Shown here piece by piece: positions 10,040-21,012 of a stretch of 64,000 nt of DNA (the stretch's first letter is position 1; each line of letters starts with the position of its first letter). The position numbers and the translations under genes were made by a program. This stretch comes from Dugong dugon. Its lineage: Eukaryota > Chordata > Mammalia > Sirenia > Dugongidae. The stretch is taken from NCBI GenBank assembly GCA_030035585.1, contig CM057462.1, positions 95,563,234 to 95,627,233 on the forward strand, written 5' to 3'. Below the pieces are notes generated by a model. The model searched no databases. It was not told where the DNA came from and was given only the letters and a program-made list of their open reading frames with translations.

Positions 10040-11539
10040 CAATAATTTATTATAATTTTATTTTGTGTTTGCTTAGTGAGACCTGATTCTTATTTTGTTT
10101 TGTTTTGATATGCCCAAATAGGCTGCTCATGTGCACTAGTTTGATTTTCGACACATTTTGATCTCTAATGTCCTGTCACCAGGTAGTTGGTTCTGTAACT
10201 AAGCATGTGCATGCCGGAGTTCGTTAAAATTCCTATATGGGATCAGCTCGGGTGTGCAGACAGTCGATCACCAACTGTGTGATGCAGGCTCTCACCCCCA
10301 GTCCTAGCGAGGCATGGGTGATTGGTGCAGGCACTGGACTCTGGCTTTCGTAGGGGATCACGTGCTGAGCCAGGCAGGGGCCAACAGCTGCTCCTGAGAG
10401 TCGGAAAGAAATGCGTGTCCCTATTCTCTAGGGTGAATAGGTAGGTGAGTTTTGCAGCTGGGCTAAGAGCGCCCCACTATGTTGGCTGCAAAGACTCGAG
10501 GGCACCATTTTTTCTTGAACTGCTGTAGCAGGTGACTAGGTACTTTAGGAACTATCACCAGTCCTTGAGACCCTACTGCAGATCGATAAAAGTGCCTACT
10601 TGAGGGGCAGGGCTGTTTTGAGGATCACAAATCTACCCGTTCATAGTTGAAGCAGTTGAAGTTAAACTTCAGATGTTTGCCCTGTTGTACTGTGGTAGTG
10701 AGGGCTAACGCTGTTGAGATGGGTCCCCACAAGTCTATACAGGGGTGTATGGCACTCAGAGTCTGTGGACCCTTGATTTCTATGGCCAGCAAAGGAGTTG
10801 TGCCAACCCTGTGTTCCTGGCCTAGGGGAGCCAGCAGCTTATTTGTTCCCTCTCCAAGGCCAGGAGAATGGGTCAGGGTGCCTTTTGGGATCTATTTCCA
10901 GCCCAGTGGACTCCAGTGCTGAGCTGGGAGGGAGGCGGTAAAAGGGACAGAGGTTTTTCCAAAATCTGGTGTACAGTGCGGAGGTAGGAGGTAAAAGTGA
11001 GAGAGGTTTTTCCCAAATTCGGTGAAGAGTGCAGAGGTAGGAGGTAAAAGTGAGAGAGGTTTTTTCCAAATCTGGTGCAGAGCACGGAGGTAGGAGGTAA
11101 AAGGGAGAGAGGTTTTTTTCCCCAGTGGGCTTTTTTTTTTTTTTTTTTTAACTCACCGCGAAAGGGTGCATGCATGTACTTATCCTAGCCTCTTGGGCTC
11201 TGCTCTTCACTGGTTCGGAGTGTCCAAGCAGAATCTCTGCTGCTGGGTCTCTCTCGATGTGGAAACTGCTTCTTGAGCGTGTGCACAGCACAGCTGTTTG
11301 CCTGCTTCACCACACCCGGTGTGGCTGTGTCTCTGCTGTGTCACCGCCACAGCTCTAATACTCCTCACCTCTTCCAAATGGTCTTCCTCTCCGGTATGAC
11401 TTAGATGGATTTCTTAACCTTGCCTTGTTCAGGGCTGCCAGATGTTCACATAGAATCAAATCACTTGTTTTTCGAGGTCTTTGTTGTAAGAGGGATATAG
11501 GAAACATCTAACTACTCTGCCATGTTGACCACGCCTCCC
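10040..11539 (-). promoter_or_regulatory. L1 5' UTR, internal promoter region
   Basis: A 1.5-kb GC-richer region between the 5' end of the L1 and ORF1. The first transcribed bases read GGGAGGCGTGGTCAACATGG, then CAGAG. CAACATGGCAGA (11518-11529 on the minus strand) resembles the YY1 site CAAGATGGC that positions transcription at the start of human L1. This is inference from motif and position. The region also holds four 53-bp tandem units and a poly-T/A run at 11131-11150. Confidence 0.6.
10928..11130 (-). repeat. Four tandem 53-bp units in the L1 5' UTR
   Basis: Units start at 10928, 10981, 11034 and 11087. Each has the + strand form GAGGTAGGAGGTAAAAG, then AGAGAGGTTTTTCC and a variable CNGGTG(A/C)AGAG part. 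The first three are exactly 53 bp. The fourth stops after about 44 bp at a poly-T run. Tandem monomers in an L1 5' UTR usually act as repeated promoter units (as in mouse L1). Whether these do is inference. Confidence 0.88.
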
Positions 11540-11554
11540 TACCAAACTGTTTTT

Positions 11555-12237
11555 GAATGAATATGCCTTCACATTAGCCATGTGTCCTCTGAAGTTTTGG
11601 ATTTGGAGATTATTCTTTAGTGTTTACAAAACAGGCAAGGATAGTTATTGTCCTGCATTCCCTCCCACCTCCACCACAAAGCAAGCTGCTGCCTGCTCAG
11701 GGCTGCCGTATCAGCTGGGCCTGCCTTATGCTTGAACGCAGCTGCAGCAGGTCAGAGCTGAAGAGGTATGTTCTATTTTTTTAGAAGGGCGATTGCCAGT
11801 GCGTTGCGACACACTTGAGTGTCTGAAGTAACTACCTAACTCCTATTTACTGGCATGGGAGGTTTCCGCCAGATAAAGCTCAAGCTGCCACCAAGACTGC
11901 CCTTCTCCCATCTCTGCTCATTAAATGTGTTGTCATTTTTCAAGGTCCACTTCAAATACCAATTCCTCAGTAAAGGCCTTTCTTGGTCTGTCTTCTGGAC
12001 CCCTTTTCTCTCTTGGCTCATAGCACGTACTTAGAGCAGAGACTTGTGTCTTTAAGGGTGCTGTTTTAATCTGGTGAAGTATTCCAGGACCTCCTCATGT
12101 AAAGGAACCCCTTGAAGAACACTTGTTGTTCATTAAGTCACCCTGGGCAATTTCTTTTAATCTACATGATCTTGCTTTTATAACCATTCTCTGATTTTAA
12201 TCCAATCTAACCTTGATGCTGCTATGGACTCAAACAC
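11555..12237. other. No gene recognised; weak L2-like stretch at 11925-12035
   Basis: Mostly unique sequence. At 11925-12035, CAAGGTCCACTTCAAATACC and CCTCAGTAAAGGCCTTTCTT resemble the degenerate L2 phrase about 'caggtctcagctcaaatgtcacctcctcagagaggccttcc', so an old + strand L2 fragment is possible. Confidence 0.4.
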
Positions 12238-12340
12238 ACTGGCAATTGTGAGGACAACACAAGACTGGGCAGTGTGTCATTATGGTGTACGTAATGTCGC
12301 CATTAGTCAGAGTCGACTCAGTGGCAGCTGACAACAACCC
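12238..12340 (+). mobile_element. RTE 3'-terminal fragment
   Basis: GCAATTGTGAGGACAACACA, GACTGGGCAGTGTGTCATTA and GTCAGAGTCGACTCAGTGGC, then AGCTGACAACAAC, match the last ~100 bp of the RTE copies at 21.6, 29.9 and 36.8 kb. Nothing upstream belongs to it, so it is either a severely 5'-truncated copy or a remnant. Confidence 0.8.
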
Positions 12341-12650
12341 CCCTGCTGCTTAAATTAATGAATTAATTTTATCCTCCCTGGCTTTTGATTCTGGCCATTT
12401 AGGGGGCTGGTCACAGTGAAGTTAAACAGAGAAGAGAGGTCATGGGGCTGTTTTAACTGGTGGTGTTACCTTCGTTCATTTGTATTATAGTGACAGGTGG
12501 ACTTATGTCTCTCCCCTGAGCAACAATCTAGGAACTTGTTTTTCTACGTAAAACGAGGCTTTAAACATAGCAAGTGCTCAGATGATTAGTGATTTGAATC
12601 TGATGAGCTAATTTACTTAGCAATCCAGAAAAGTGACACTCATCATTCCT

Positions 12651-12713
12651 GTATGTGTGTGTGTGAGTGTGTATGTGTGGGGTGTGTGTGTGGGGTGTGT
12701 GTGTGTGTGTGTT
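12651..12713. repeat. Interrupted (GT)n microsatellite
   Basis: GTGTGT runs broken by GA, AT and GGGG variants. They lie in otherwise unassigned sequence (12341-13080) where I see no gene. Confidence 0.9.
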
Positions 12714-13084
12714 GCGTTCCCAAAGAGAAAAGGAGGAATAGGAAGGACACAATGGCAGCAGGGTTATCCTAACCTGCATTTTGAAACAGGTCAAATTTTC
12801 CTTTCTTTACTTCTTGTGTGCTTTCCCTTGCTGTTTGGAGCCAGGATTCAAGACCAGAGGATCCGTGTTAGCTACAAGATTTGGTTCTACAAATCATTCT
12901 TCTTTTAAGACCTATTCTAATCAAAATATCATGTTGTCATTTATAGATTAGTGTGACTTTTTCCAGATGTTACCAGTTGCAGAGACATTTGTATTTTAAT
13001 CTTTCTTCATCATCAGATAAAAGTTTTTGTTATCTACTGGTTCTGGGCATGGTTGTGGTGGAGGATATCCAGTGTCATGTAACA

Positions 13085-13225
13085 ATAGTTCCCCAACCTG
13101 GCTGATGGCCAGAGTCATATGAGCATTCCTGTTCCTCAGCCCATCCCTGGAGATTCTGAGTCAGACTGTATGGGATGGGTCAGGTGCTGGGAATGTGTAT
13201 CTTTACAAAGCTCCCCAAATAGGGA
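13085..13225. mobile_element. MER5-like hAT remnant
   Basis: CAGCCCATCCCTGGAGATTC, TGAGTCAGACTGTATGGGAT and GGGAATGTGTATCTTTACAA, then AGCTCCCCAAAT, follow the order of the MER5-type Charlie element (acceptable similarity by eye only). The termini are not defined. Confidence 0.45.
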
Positions 13226-13344
13226 TAATGATTGATGTGGGTATTACTAGGGTAAAAAGATTGGATCCTGCCAATAGGGAGTTTTTAAGCTTCTCAGGAA
13301 GATAATTGTATTATAAAATACCTTGCATGTTAAAATGTTTTACC

Positions 13345-13555
13345 ATTTGTAACGCATTTCACAGAGTCTCTCACATATACAGTTTCTCCTGTGAGGTAGA
13401 TAAAGCAGTTATATTTTTCCCAATTTTTAATCCCAATTTTTTAAGTGGACGTGGAGGCAAAGACATTAATCGAGTTGCCTAGAGACCCAAAGTTCTGATT
13501 CAGCCCAGATTCAAACGCTGCAGATCCCATGCATGCCCTTTACTCTACAAACTGA
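13345..13555 (-). mobile_element. MIR SINE, degenerate
   Basis: In reverse orientation: CTGTGAGGTAGATAAAGCAG, GGAGGCAAAGACATTAATCG and GAGTTGCCTAGAGACCCAAA, then TTCAGCCCAGATTCAAACGC, corresponding to the antisense MIR body ('gaggaaactgaggc... cttgcccaaggtcac... ggattcgaaccc'). Confidence 0.6.
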
Positions 13556-13825
13556 CTTCCTGATCCAAGAAATTTGTTTATAATGAAACAGATATCGAGA
13601 ACAGCAACTAGCAAGAACCTGGGGGGCTGGGGGGTGTCCAAAAGTAAAATGAGCTTGATGATCCAGAGACTTCTCTGCAACCATGTGTTTTCCAGTTTAT
13701 CTGGAGTAAAATGAAATGAGTGAAAAATAGCAGGACTTTTTTTCTCTTCCCCTTTAAGTATGTCAGGAGGTTTGGTTTCACATCTTTCTGTTCATTTTGG
13801 ATGTCCTAAAAAAAAAGGTGTATGA

Positions 13826-14013
13826 AGTCCCTGGGAAGTGTAAATGGTTAACGGAAAGGTGGAAAGTTCAAGTCTACCCAGAGGCACCTCAGAAGAAAGG
13901 CCTGGCAATCTACTTCTGAAAAATCAGCCATTGAAAACCCTATGGAGCACAGTTCTACCCTGACCCACATGAGGTTGACATGAGTTGGAGTCGACTCAAT
14001 GGCAACTTTTTTT
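13826..14013 (+). mobile_element. AfroSINE, type B (CCCTGGGTGG head)
   Basis: A different AfroSINE subtype: head GAAGTCCCTGGGAAGTGTAA, tRNA-like B-box region AAAGTTCAAGTCTACCCAGA, core GAAAGGCCTGGCAATCTACT, AATCAGCCATTGAAAACCCT, and an RTE-like tail TGAGTTGGAGTCGACTCAAT. It ends in GGCAAC plus a T-run. The sequence up to 14500 on its 3' side has no recognisable gene or repeat. Confidence 0.9.
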
Positions 14014-14499
14014 TTTTAATGTGTGCATATTTAATGGTAGGGTTAATCAAGTTTTGTAGCTGTTATTTGTTTTTATTCTCTTTGCCCTGCCTTCCTATGT
14101 ACTCTCAGTACCAAACATGCTCTTACCCAAGGCTACAAGTGCTCAGCCTCACCCATTTTTCACTATCCCAACCCTTTATGTTAGTGTCTATGGGGATACC
14201 CATTAAGGTGTAAGATGGTAGGCAAATGCTGGTAGACATGGTTGCACCCATTATCATAATGCTTTTGTAAGTTTTTCTAATAGACATAGACAGTTTACAG
14301 AATTAAAAAAAGACAAAGATCTATATGTGATTAGAGCAACTATATGGGATTAGAAAAAGAGATCTATATGGGACTATGACAGAAGGCAGACTTCATAGGA
14401 GAACTTTAAAGCTGTGTACCTAGACCATGGTTCTCAAATTTTGTGCATGTGGCAGAACACCTGTAGAATGAATTCCAAGCTCATTAGCACATATGAGAG

Positions 14500-14745
14500 G
14501 TTCTTCATTATTAGGGCCTTGCTGACCTCCCTAGTCTTTTACCTTCTGTTCCAGTCTTAACAGACTACTTGGTTCTCGCAACACGCATACCCTTCTATCT
14601 GCCCTTGCCTTGGATTGTGCTGCCCATTTTGATAGAAATAACTATCCCTGATCATGCTCACTGGATGACGTTCCCCAACTTTAGGGTACTGTTACTCTGT
14701 TCAAGATTCTATTCAAGCATTATTTCTTTCTACAAAGCCGCCTTT
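14500..14745 (+). mobile_element. L2 LINE fragment
   Basis: AGGGCCTTGCTGACCTCCCT, CTTGCCTTGGATTGTGCTGC and TCAAGATTCTATTCAAGCAT, then TTCTACAAAGCCGCC, follow the L2 3' region in sense order, at high divergence. Confidence 0.6.
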
Positions 14746-14869
14746 TTTTTTTTTTTTTTGCAGCACCCCTACCCAAATCCAACTGACCATCCTCTGCTCT
14801 TCCCCATCTTAGTAAATGACAGCTCTGTTATCCCAGTTGCTCTGATCGAAAATGTTTAAGTCTTCCTTG

Positions 14870-15624
14870 ACTCCTCTCTGTTTCTCACATGACACGTGCA
14901 ATCAAACAATATGCCCTATTTCTTTTGTCAGAATACGCTATATCCCAAATACAATCACTCCTCACCACCTCCAAAGCTTTCACCCTGGTCTAAGCTACAG
15001 TCTTGTCTCAGCTAGTTGAGTTAAACAGATCCCTAATATCTTCTATGCTTCCATCTTAGCCCCACTTCTATTTTCTACACTGAAGCTAGGGTGATCCTTT
15101 TATAATGTAACATAGAGAATGTCACAGCTCTTTAATACCCTTGAATGACTTCCCATCTACTCAGTAAAACAGCCAAACTCCTAACAGTTGCCTGTAAGAC
15201 CCTGCATAATCTAATGCCCACTCTCTCTCTCTCTGACCTCCTCTTCTACTTCTCTCCAGCCACATTAAAGATTTTGCTTTTTCTTATATACTGCAAGCAT
15301 GCTCCTGCTTCAGAGTCTTTACAATTGCTCTTCCATTGTCTGGAACCCTCGTGCCCCGATAGCTACATGGTGCATTCCCTTACTTCCTTTAGGTCTCTTC
15401 TGAGGTATCACTTAACTAGGTAGGTCTTTCTTGACCACACCACATAAAATAGCAACCACTAGCTCCGAACTCTTATCTACTTCAATCTGCTTTTTGCTAG
15501 TGGTAGTACTTTGCTCTACCTGGCACGATATATATCATTTATTATCTGTCTTTCCCTATGGAGCAAGAATTTTGTTTTGGTTATTACTGTGTCTTCAACA
15601 CTCAGAGTAGTGTCTGGTACAGTG

Positions 15625-15665
<41 letters not shown>

Positions 15666-15815
15666 GATCGGCTAAATAAAAACACCAAATGCAGCAATTT
15701 ATTGTAATTATTTTTTATATATTTTTTTTTCTTAATTAGATTGTGAAAGAGTAGGAATTCTTTCTTCATCATTTTTTAATCCCCAATGCCTGGCACGTGG
15801 TAAATGCTCAATAAA
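14870..15815 (+). mobile_element. L2 LINE 3' region
   Basis: Long sense-strand L2: AAACAGCCAAACTCCTAACA, CCCTGCATAATCTAATGCCC, CTTCTCTCCAGCCACATTAA, CAATTGCTCTTCCATTGTCT, TTTAGGTCTCTTCTGAGGTA and, after a (GT)n insertion, the terminal CCTGGCACGTGGTAAATGCT and CAATAAATAATTTGATGG. The 5' limit is approximate. Short frames inside are not genes. Confidence 0.85.
15626..15662. repeat. (GT)n microsatellite inside L2
   Basis: A pure GT run of about 18 units breaks the L2 between its GTGTCTGGTACAGTGGC and terminal segments. Confidence 0.95.
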
Positions 15816-15821
15816 TAATTT

Positions 15822-15873
15822 GATGGATGGATGGAAGAATAGATGAATGAAAGGATGGATGGATGGATGGATG
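15822..15873. repeat. (GGAT)n tetranucleotide repeat
   Basis: GATGGATGGATGG with imperfect interruptions, directly at the L2 3' end, where the natural L2 tail is (TGAA)n-like. It probably grew from that tail. Confidence 0.85.
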
Positions 15874-16311
15874 ACTATGTGATGCTCTTTATGAAACACC
15901 ATAAAATGTGGAAATATTTTATCCCATTTTATGAATTAGGAATAGTTTCACTAGCAAAATGTATAACTACTGCATGCTTACAGCATAAAATCATAACAGC
16001 AAACACACATCTATTTAAAAAATGAGCTGTTGCAACTAATAGTCAGCTCTTTCTAGAATTTATGTTAAAACTTATTTACTTCTTCATTTGTTGTGATCTG
16101 CTAGCTCTAACCCACAGAGTAGCCATTATAGACAACAAAGCCTTAAGAGAAAGTATGAAAAAAAAATATTCCATATATATATATATATTGCTACTATTAA
16201 TTGTTTTATTAGTGGTCAAAGACTCAAGATCTTCTCACAGTACAAAACACTCTGAAACCTCACGACTTCAGACTAACAAAACCCAATCTGTTTAAATTAC
16301 TAATTATTTAA

Positions 16312-16512
16312 TTTAGGCTATAGCACAGTGGTTGAAGATTTGAGGCTCTAGAGTCAGAATGTACGTTTAAATTCCAGCTTGAATGTTCAGTAGTTGTGTG
16401 ACCTTAAGCAAGTTCTTAACCTCTCTGTTCCTTGCATTTAAATCAGAACCAGTGCCTTCTAAATAGTAGGAACTTGATAGTAACTATTGTTATTATTGTT
16501 ATAAAATATAAC
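16312..16512 (+). mobile_element. MIR SINE
   Basis: Sense MIR: ATAGCACAGTGGTTGAAGAT, GGCTCTAGAGTCAGAATGTA, GTTGTGTGACCTTAAGCAAG and TTCTTAACCTCTCTGTTCC, with a degenerate 3' end. Confidence 0.88.
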
Positions 16513-18377
16513 TTTTATTACTTTTAATGGAACATAATAACTGCCTACCAGATATTTCATAGTAGGTCCTTCCTGTCTTGATTCAAAGAATAAAGAAAAC
16601 TATTTATGATTAGCATTCATTTCTATAAAAATAATTGATGTATTGAAATCCATACATTCTCTTAAATTTAAAATGCATTGCCTGGCACATCCTCAGCTCA
16701 GCCCAAGCAATTATTATATGTTCTTCACTAGAACACTTCAAATTAGTGGAGTGTTACTTCGTATTCCTTGATGGAGACTGAAGAATGATTGTCTTAGTAA
16801 CACATGGCATTAAATGTAAATTTGGTCCTTCAGTATTATGGAATGGAGACTGGAGACTTTTCCCAAATTTTATTTCAGCAAATGAAGAAAGACATGGGAC
16901 ATTAATTAGAGACAAACATGGGAAACAGGAAGTAGGTTATAATTTGCCTAATCCTTTTTTACTTGTAATTTAATTTCCCTCACAAAGTACCAGCTGGCCT
17001 GCAACCATCTGACTGTCCACATGAGCTCACAAGAAACTACTTCTCTCATTCTATGTAGGGGCTGTTTGTAGCAGATGAAATGGGACCTGGTGAGCAGTGT
17101 GTCCCTTGAAAAGCTGCAGAATTGCCCACAATTGGTGTCTTATTAGAAACAAGGCTAGGTAACCAACTAGTTTTGCTGCAGGACAATTTTCCAAAACTGA
17201 AAAGGAGAAGCATTTAATTATAGCTCAGAGAGGAAGATGATTGATTCTAAATCTGTCATCTCACAGAAAGGAGAACTGACTGCCTCATTAGTGGTGGTGA
17301 CAGAGTCAGAAGCCTTGTATCCCAAGTCAGTTCAATGCTCTTTGCACTCTGTGTGATCTTAGAGCTGGTAAAAGCGATTACACGTTGCTTTGAAGTCTGG
17401 GAAAGGATAATCCTGACTTTAAAAGGCCTCATAAATTCTGAGTGAAAATAAGTGGACTAAAATAGTAAACGGTGGATAATATAAAAACTTCATGTGTTGT
17501 GTGATGGAGCCTTTGAAGATAAATCGTTTTTCTCTGAGATATTAATTTTCTCAGTGGAAGTGGCCTGATAAGCTGGTGAGTGAAGGTAGAGGGCTTTACT
17601 GTTCAGCATCACTTCCAGGGATACTTTGTATGAAAACAGGTCAGTCTCAGGCCTACAAATATGAATGGAGAGTCAGAGTTCTCTGGGTGATCTATGGCAG
17701 CCTACTTCTAAGTTTTTGATTAAGTGAAGGAAAAATATATTCACAGGTTGAACAGAATTTTTTTTTTTTTTTTTGGTAAAGGGCTTTGGCAACATATGTC
17801 AGTGGAAAAATAGTTAACTCTTTCCATTCAGAAACGTAGGAAGCAGCTAGAGTCATTTGGTGCGTGAAATAAACTAAAAATCTGATCTGCCTTGGATAAT
17901 CTAAGGTTAGCCCCCAAATCTAATTATTAAATCCTTGTGTCTTTTTTTTTTAACAGAGTGGCAACCAGTTTTACTAAGTTAGAAAATGAATATAATCTAT
18001 AGGTACATGTTGCTTTAAAGCAAACCCAACTTGAATTCATATTTGTATAAAAAATACATTAGGGAGTGGTTTTATTTTATACATATTAATGAAATTCTTT
18101 AAGATCTCTAATGTGTTTGACACCAATTGACTTATGAACATTTGAATTGCATGTGGCCTTTTAGCCTCTACCTAACAATTACCTATCAAGGAGAAGATGA
18201 GTCAGATATGCCTGTAAATACCTCAAATTATATATGGTTCCTCAAATAAAATATTCAGCTATAATCATATACCAGAATTTTTTCAGTGATTTTGGTGAGC
18301 CTGGAAGATGGATTTGTGTAAGAGATGAGCTAACAGCTTATTTTCTAGTGGTGGGAAAATTGAGGTACATCCAAAGT
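16513..18377. other. 1.9 kb with no recognised gene or repeat
   Basis: AT-rich sequence with only short chance frames. Poly-T runs occur at 17759-17774 and 17942-17950 but are not attached to an element I can identify. Confidence 0.4.
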
Positions 18378-18552
18378 ATTTTTTAAAGTGTGACCCATAA
18401 ACTACTTGTAAACAGGATCGCCTGAAGTGCTTGTTATAAATTCAGATTCAACCCAGATTACTGAATCTCGAGAAGTGGGTCCCAATAACTGCATTATAAT
18501 GAGCTCCTTGCTTTGTTCTTACGCACCATAAGGTTTGTAAACCACTGGGATT
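18378..18552. mobile_element. MER5A-like hAT-Charlie MITE
   Basis: AAGTGTGACCCATAAACTAC, GATCGCCTGAAGTGCTTGTT, AAATTCAGATTCAACCCAGA and CCAATAACTGCATTATAATG, ending AAGGTTTGTAAACCACTGGG. The order matches a MER5A element with the terminal 'aaccactg' inverted repeat. Confidence 0.65.
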
Positions 18553-19277
18553 AACTATTCACTTAGAGGCCGAATGTCACCTTTGCAGAAATTGATAATC
18601 TTAATTTTCACTTTAATAAATACCCAAGCTCTTCCATTCAAACACATTTAAAAATGATTCCCTTAGTCCAAACAGCATTTCATTAGGAGAACTAAAGAGG
18701 AAACTCTTATGCTGACTCAGCTGCATTTTATATCTTTGGTTGAGGCTTCCAGTTTCCCACCAAGCAGAGATTAGTGGTGCCTTTCTCCTGCATATTCCTC
18801 TGTCACATGGTATCGTTTGGTTACATGGCTGGCTCTTGCCTGCCCCCCTGACTGTGTGCTCAATGAAGAGAGGAAAATTATTCACTGACTCCTAAGCTTC
18901 CAGGACAATAGTCAACACGTACATAATAGATGCTCAATACATTTTTGCTGCACAGTGTTAGCTGTGATTAATAAAGCATAATGTGTAGGAGAGATGAGGA
19001 ACTAAAAGTCTTTCCTGGGTAGACTTGGGACTGGCTTTTTGCAGAGGAGGAGGCTGGTCCATGGAGGGGACCAAGTGATCCCAAGAAGTGCATTTGAGAT
19101 CAATTAATAAGTATAGTCTCTGGAATCCTGTTTTGTTGGAGTTTTTGTCTTTGACATGATACTAGAGGGCTTGTCAGTTTAAAGTGAAATTGTTGGCTTG
19201 GTTTCTGCTTCCAGTTAGGCTGTGAGCTTCTTGAGGGGATGAAATGAATCTCAATAATCCCCGTATCTTCAATACCT
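18553..19277. other. No gene recognised
   Basis: Contains a short phrase near 18905-18945 (CAACACGTACATAATAGATG, CTCAATACATTTT) that resembles the antisense/sense junction of L2 or MIR ends, but too little to call. Confidence 0.35.
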
Positions 19278-19289
19278 AGTACCTAGTAT

Positions 19290-19498
19290 GGTGGTGGTGT
19301 TAGTTGTTATCAAGTCAATTCTGACTCATAGTGACCCCAGGTCTGCAGAGTAGGACTGCTCTATAGGGTTTTCAAGGCTGTGACCTTTCAGAAGCAGATC
19401 GCCAGGACCTTTTTCCTAGGCATCTCTGGGTGGGTTTGAACCACCAACCTTTCGGCTAGTAGTAGAGTGCTTAACTGTTCATGCCACCCAGGGACTCC
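19290..19498 (-). mobile_element. AfroSINE, type B
   Basis: Antisense type B copy: TCAAGTCAATTCTGACTCAT, TGTGACCTTTCAGAAGCAGA, TCGCCAGGACCTTTTTCCTA and GAGTGCTTAACTGTTCATGC, then CACCCAGGGACTCC. TSD AGTACCTAGTAT at about 19278-19289 and 19499-19510, with one mismatch. Confidence 0.9.
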
Positions 19499-19986
19499 AG
19501 TACCTGGTATAGATGCTAGAAAGAAAAAAGTCAGAATTAAGCTGAATGTCAGTAAGCATCAGACACAGCCCTTGGAGGTAATCAGTGCTTAGCAGCTGTC
19601 ATTTGGATTCTTCAGGCTAGGCAAAGCAATATAAGTTCCTTACACAGAAGTAAATCTCAGCATCTTAGAGTTGGAAGGGACTTGGAGAAGTCATCTATTC
19701 CAGCTCATGACAGTGCAGAGATCATTTCTATAGGAAGCTCAGTGACACCAAAGACAAGCAAGTCCGTTTAAACTGCTCTAATTGGTCATAAGTTTTTCTT
19801 CATAAACCAGATCTAGTACTGTGTGAACTTCCTTCCCCATATTGTTATTTTCAGCTAATGCTAACAACACCATTAACACAGTGGTAAGTACATGAATCGG
19901 GCAAAGCTGTTTCTTCCCTGTAGCCAAATTTCTGACCACATGAGTGTCTGTCGGCAAAGTATGATAGGTGAATTTGTTGTGTCTGG

Positions 19987-20027
19987 GGTGGTGTGTGTGT
20001 GTGTGTGGTGGTGTGTGTGGGGGGTGT
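19987..20027. repeat. GT-rich microsatellite with G runs
   Basis: GGTGGTGTGTGTGTGTGTGT followed by GGTGGTG and GGGGGGTG variants. It lies in otherwise unassigned sequence between two AfroSINEs (19511-20289). Confidence 0.85.
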
Positions 20028-20289
20028 CTTTCCTTGATGCCCACCTGCTTTCTTGAACATAATGCTATGGTGCCCTGAATTTGCCTTACTCAGTGCCATC
20101 CTCAAATGCTTTACATCACCAGAGACTGGCTGCCCTGGGTTGTTTTCTTTTTGCTTGTTTGTTTCTTTGGTTTTGACACAAATAAGAAGTTCAAGCATTT
20201 TAAATTCTTACTGTTTCCCTCACAGTAAATTAAGGCAGCGTTTCTGCCTGAAAGCCTTCACTGGAATCCCTCTCCCCAGAATAAATAAA

Positions 20290-20478
20290 TGAATAAAAAC
20301 AGTTTTTGTGGGGTCAATTTCAACTCACGGCAACTGTGCTCCATAGGATTTTCAAGACTGTGTGATCTTTCAGAAGCTGATCTCTAGGCCTTTGTTCTGA
20401 GGTACCTTTGGGTAGATTTGAACCACCAGCCTTCAGTGAGTAGTCAAGCACTTAACTGTTTATACCACTCAGGACTCC
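20290..20478 (-). mobile_element. AfroSINE, type B, degenerate
   Basis: Antisense copy: GTCAATTTCAACTCACGGCA, TGTGATCTTTCAGAAGCTGA, GATTTGAACCACCAGCCTTC and AGCACTTAACTGTTTATACC, then ACTCAGGACTCCC. It follows an AATAAATAAATGAATAAA run. The 480-bp stretch after it (20479-21012) has no recognised feature. Confidence 0.85.
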
Positions 20479-21012
20479 CAGCCTATGCTAAATGCCCATC
20501 TGTATGTTCCAGTTGCACCCTGGGTTTTCTTCTATCATAATTATTTTTCCCTTCTGGGCTGTATTTCCTGTTTTGTGCCTTTACCTCTGGTCACAGAATG
20601 ACTGACTATCCCTCCTGGAGGCCTTTCCTTGTCAACTATTTCACACACTCCCTTTTTTATGACGTTCCACGCATTCTTGGCTGGTTTGTGTTTGTTTTGT
20701 TGCCTTAGACTGTCCACTGTAGCCTTATATTTATTTTTTAGATTAAATTTGCATCTCTGAATATTTATGGCACTGTCTTTATGTCTGCCTTCGGTGTAAT
20801 AACTTTTAGGCCTTTCCTTACAGAGTCAGACTTTACTTGTGTGATATGACATGTTGGAACCTTTCTCCTGTATTGATGCGGCCCTAGGATATCAGGTTGT
20901 GTTACCTTGGATCTATAATTTTTAAAAGCCCTTGAGGATCACTCTTTAAGCTGCTCTGCTATGGGGCAGTGCTGTTTACAGAAAATTTTGAAAAGAACTT
21001 TGGGTTTTTCTC

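Larger units (their letters stand above)
3768..11539 (-). mobile_element. Full-length L1 retrotransposon (afrotherian L1_LA type)
   Basis: A complete L1 of about 7.77 kb on the minus strand: 5' UTR (10040-11539), ORF1, a ~450-bp inter-ORF region, ORF2, a ~1-kb 3' UTR and a poly(A) tail (poly-T at 3766-3775). A 15-bp target duplication, TACCAAACTGTTTTT, lies at 3753-3767 and 11540-11554. That proves a single target-primed insertion and fixes the 5' end at GGGAGGCGTGGTCAACATGG. It is longer than a human L1 (about 6 kb) because of the long 5' UTR, inter-ORF region and 3' UTR. Both main ORFs are broken, so this copy cannot move itself, but the damage is light (a few stops and frameshifts), which suggests a fairly recent insertion. 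Confidence 0.96.

Noticed and set aside
10873-11175. A 100-codon minus frame with an apparent repeated PLSLLPPTS peptide motif.
   Set aside because: The periodicity comes from the 53-bp DNA repeat of the L1 5' UTR read in shifting frames. It has no ORF1/ORF2 relation.
12633-12908. A frame rich in Val/Cys/Gly through the GT repeat, and its His/Thr-rich antisense partner.
   Set aside because: Pure translation of a microsatellite.
15145-15423. A 92-codon frame in the L2 region.
   Set aside because: It lies in L2 3' UTR sequence. L2 frames here are fully decayed and the peptide has no reverse transcriptase motifs.
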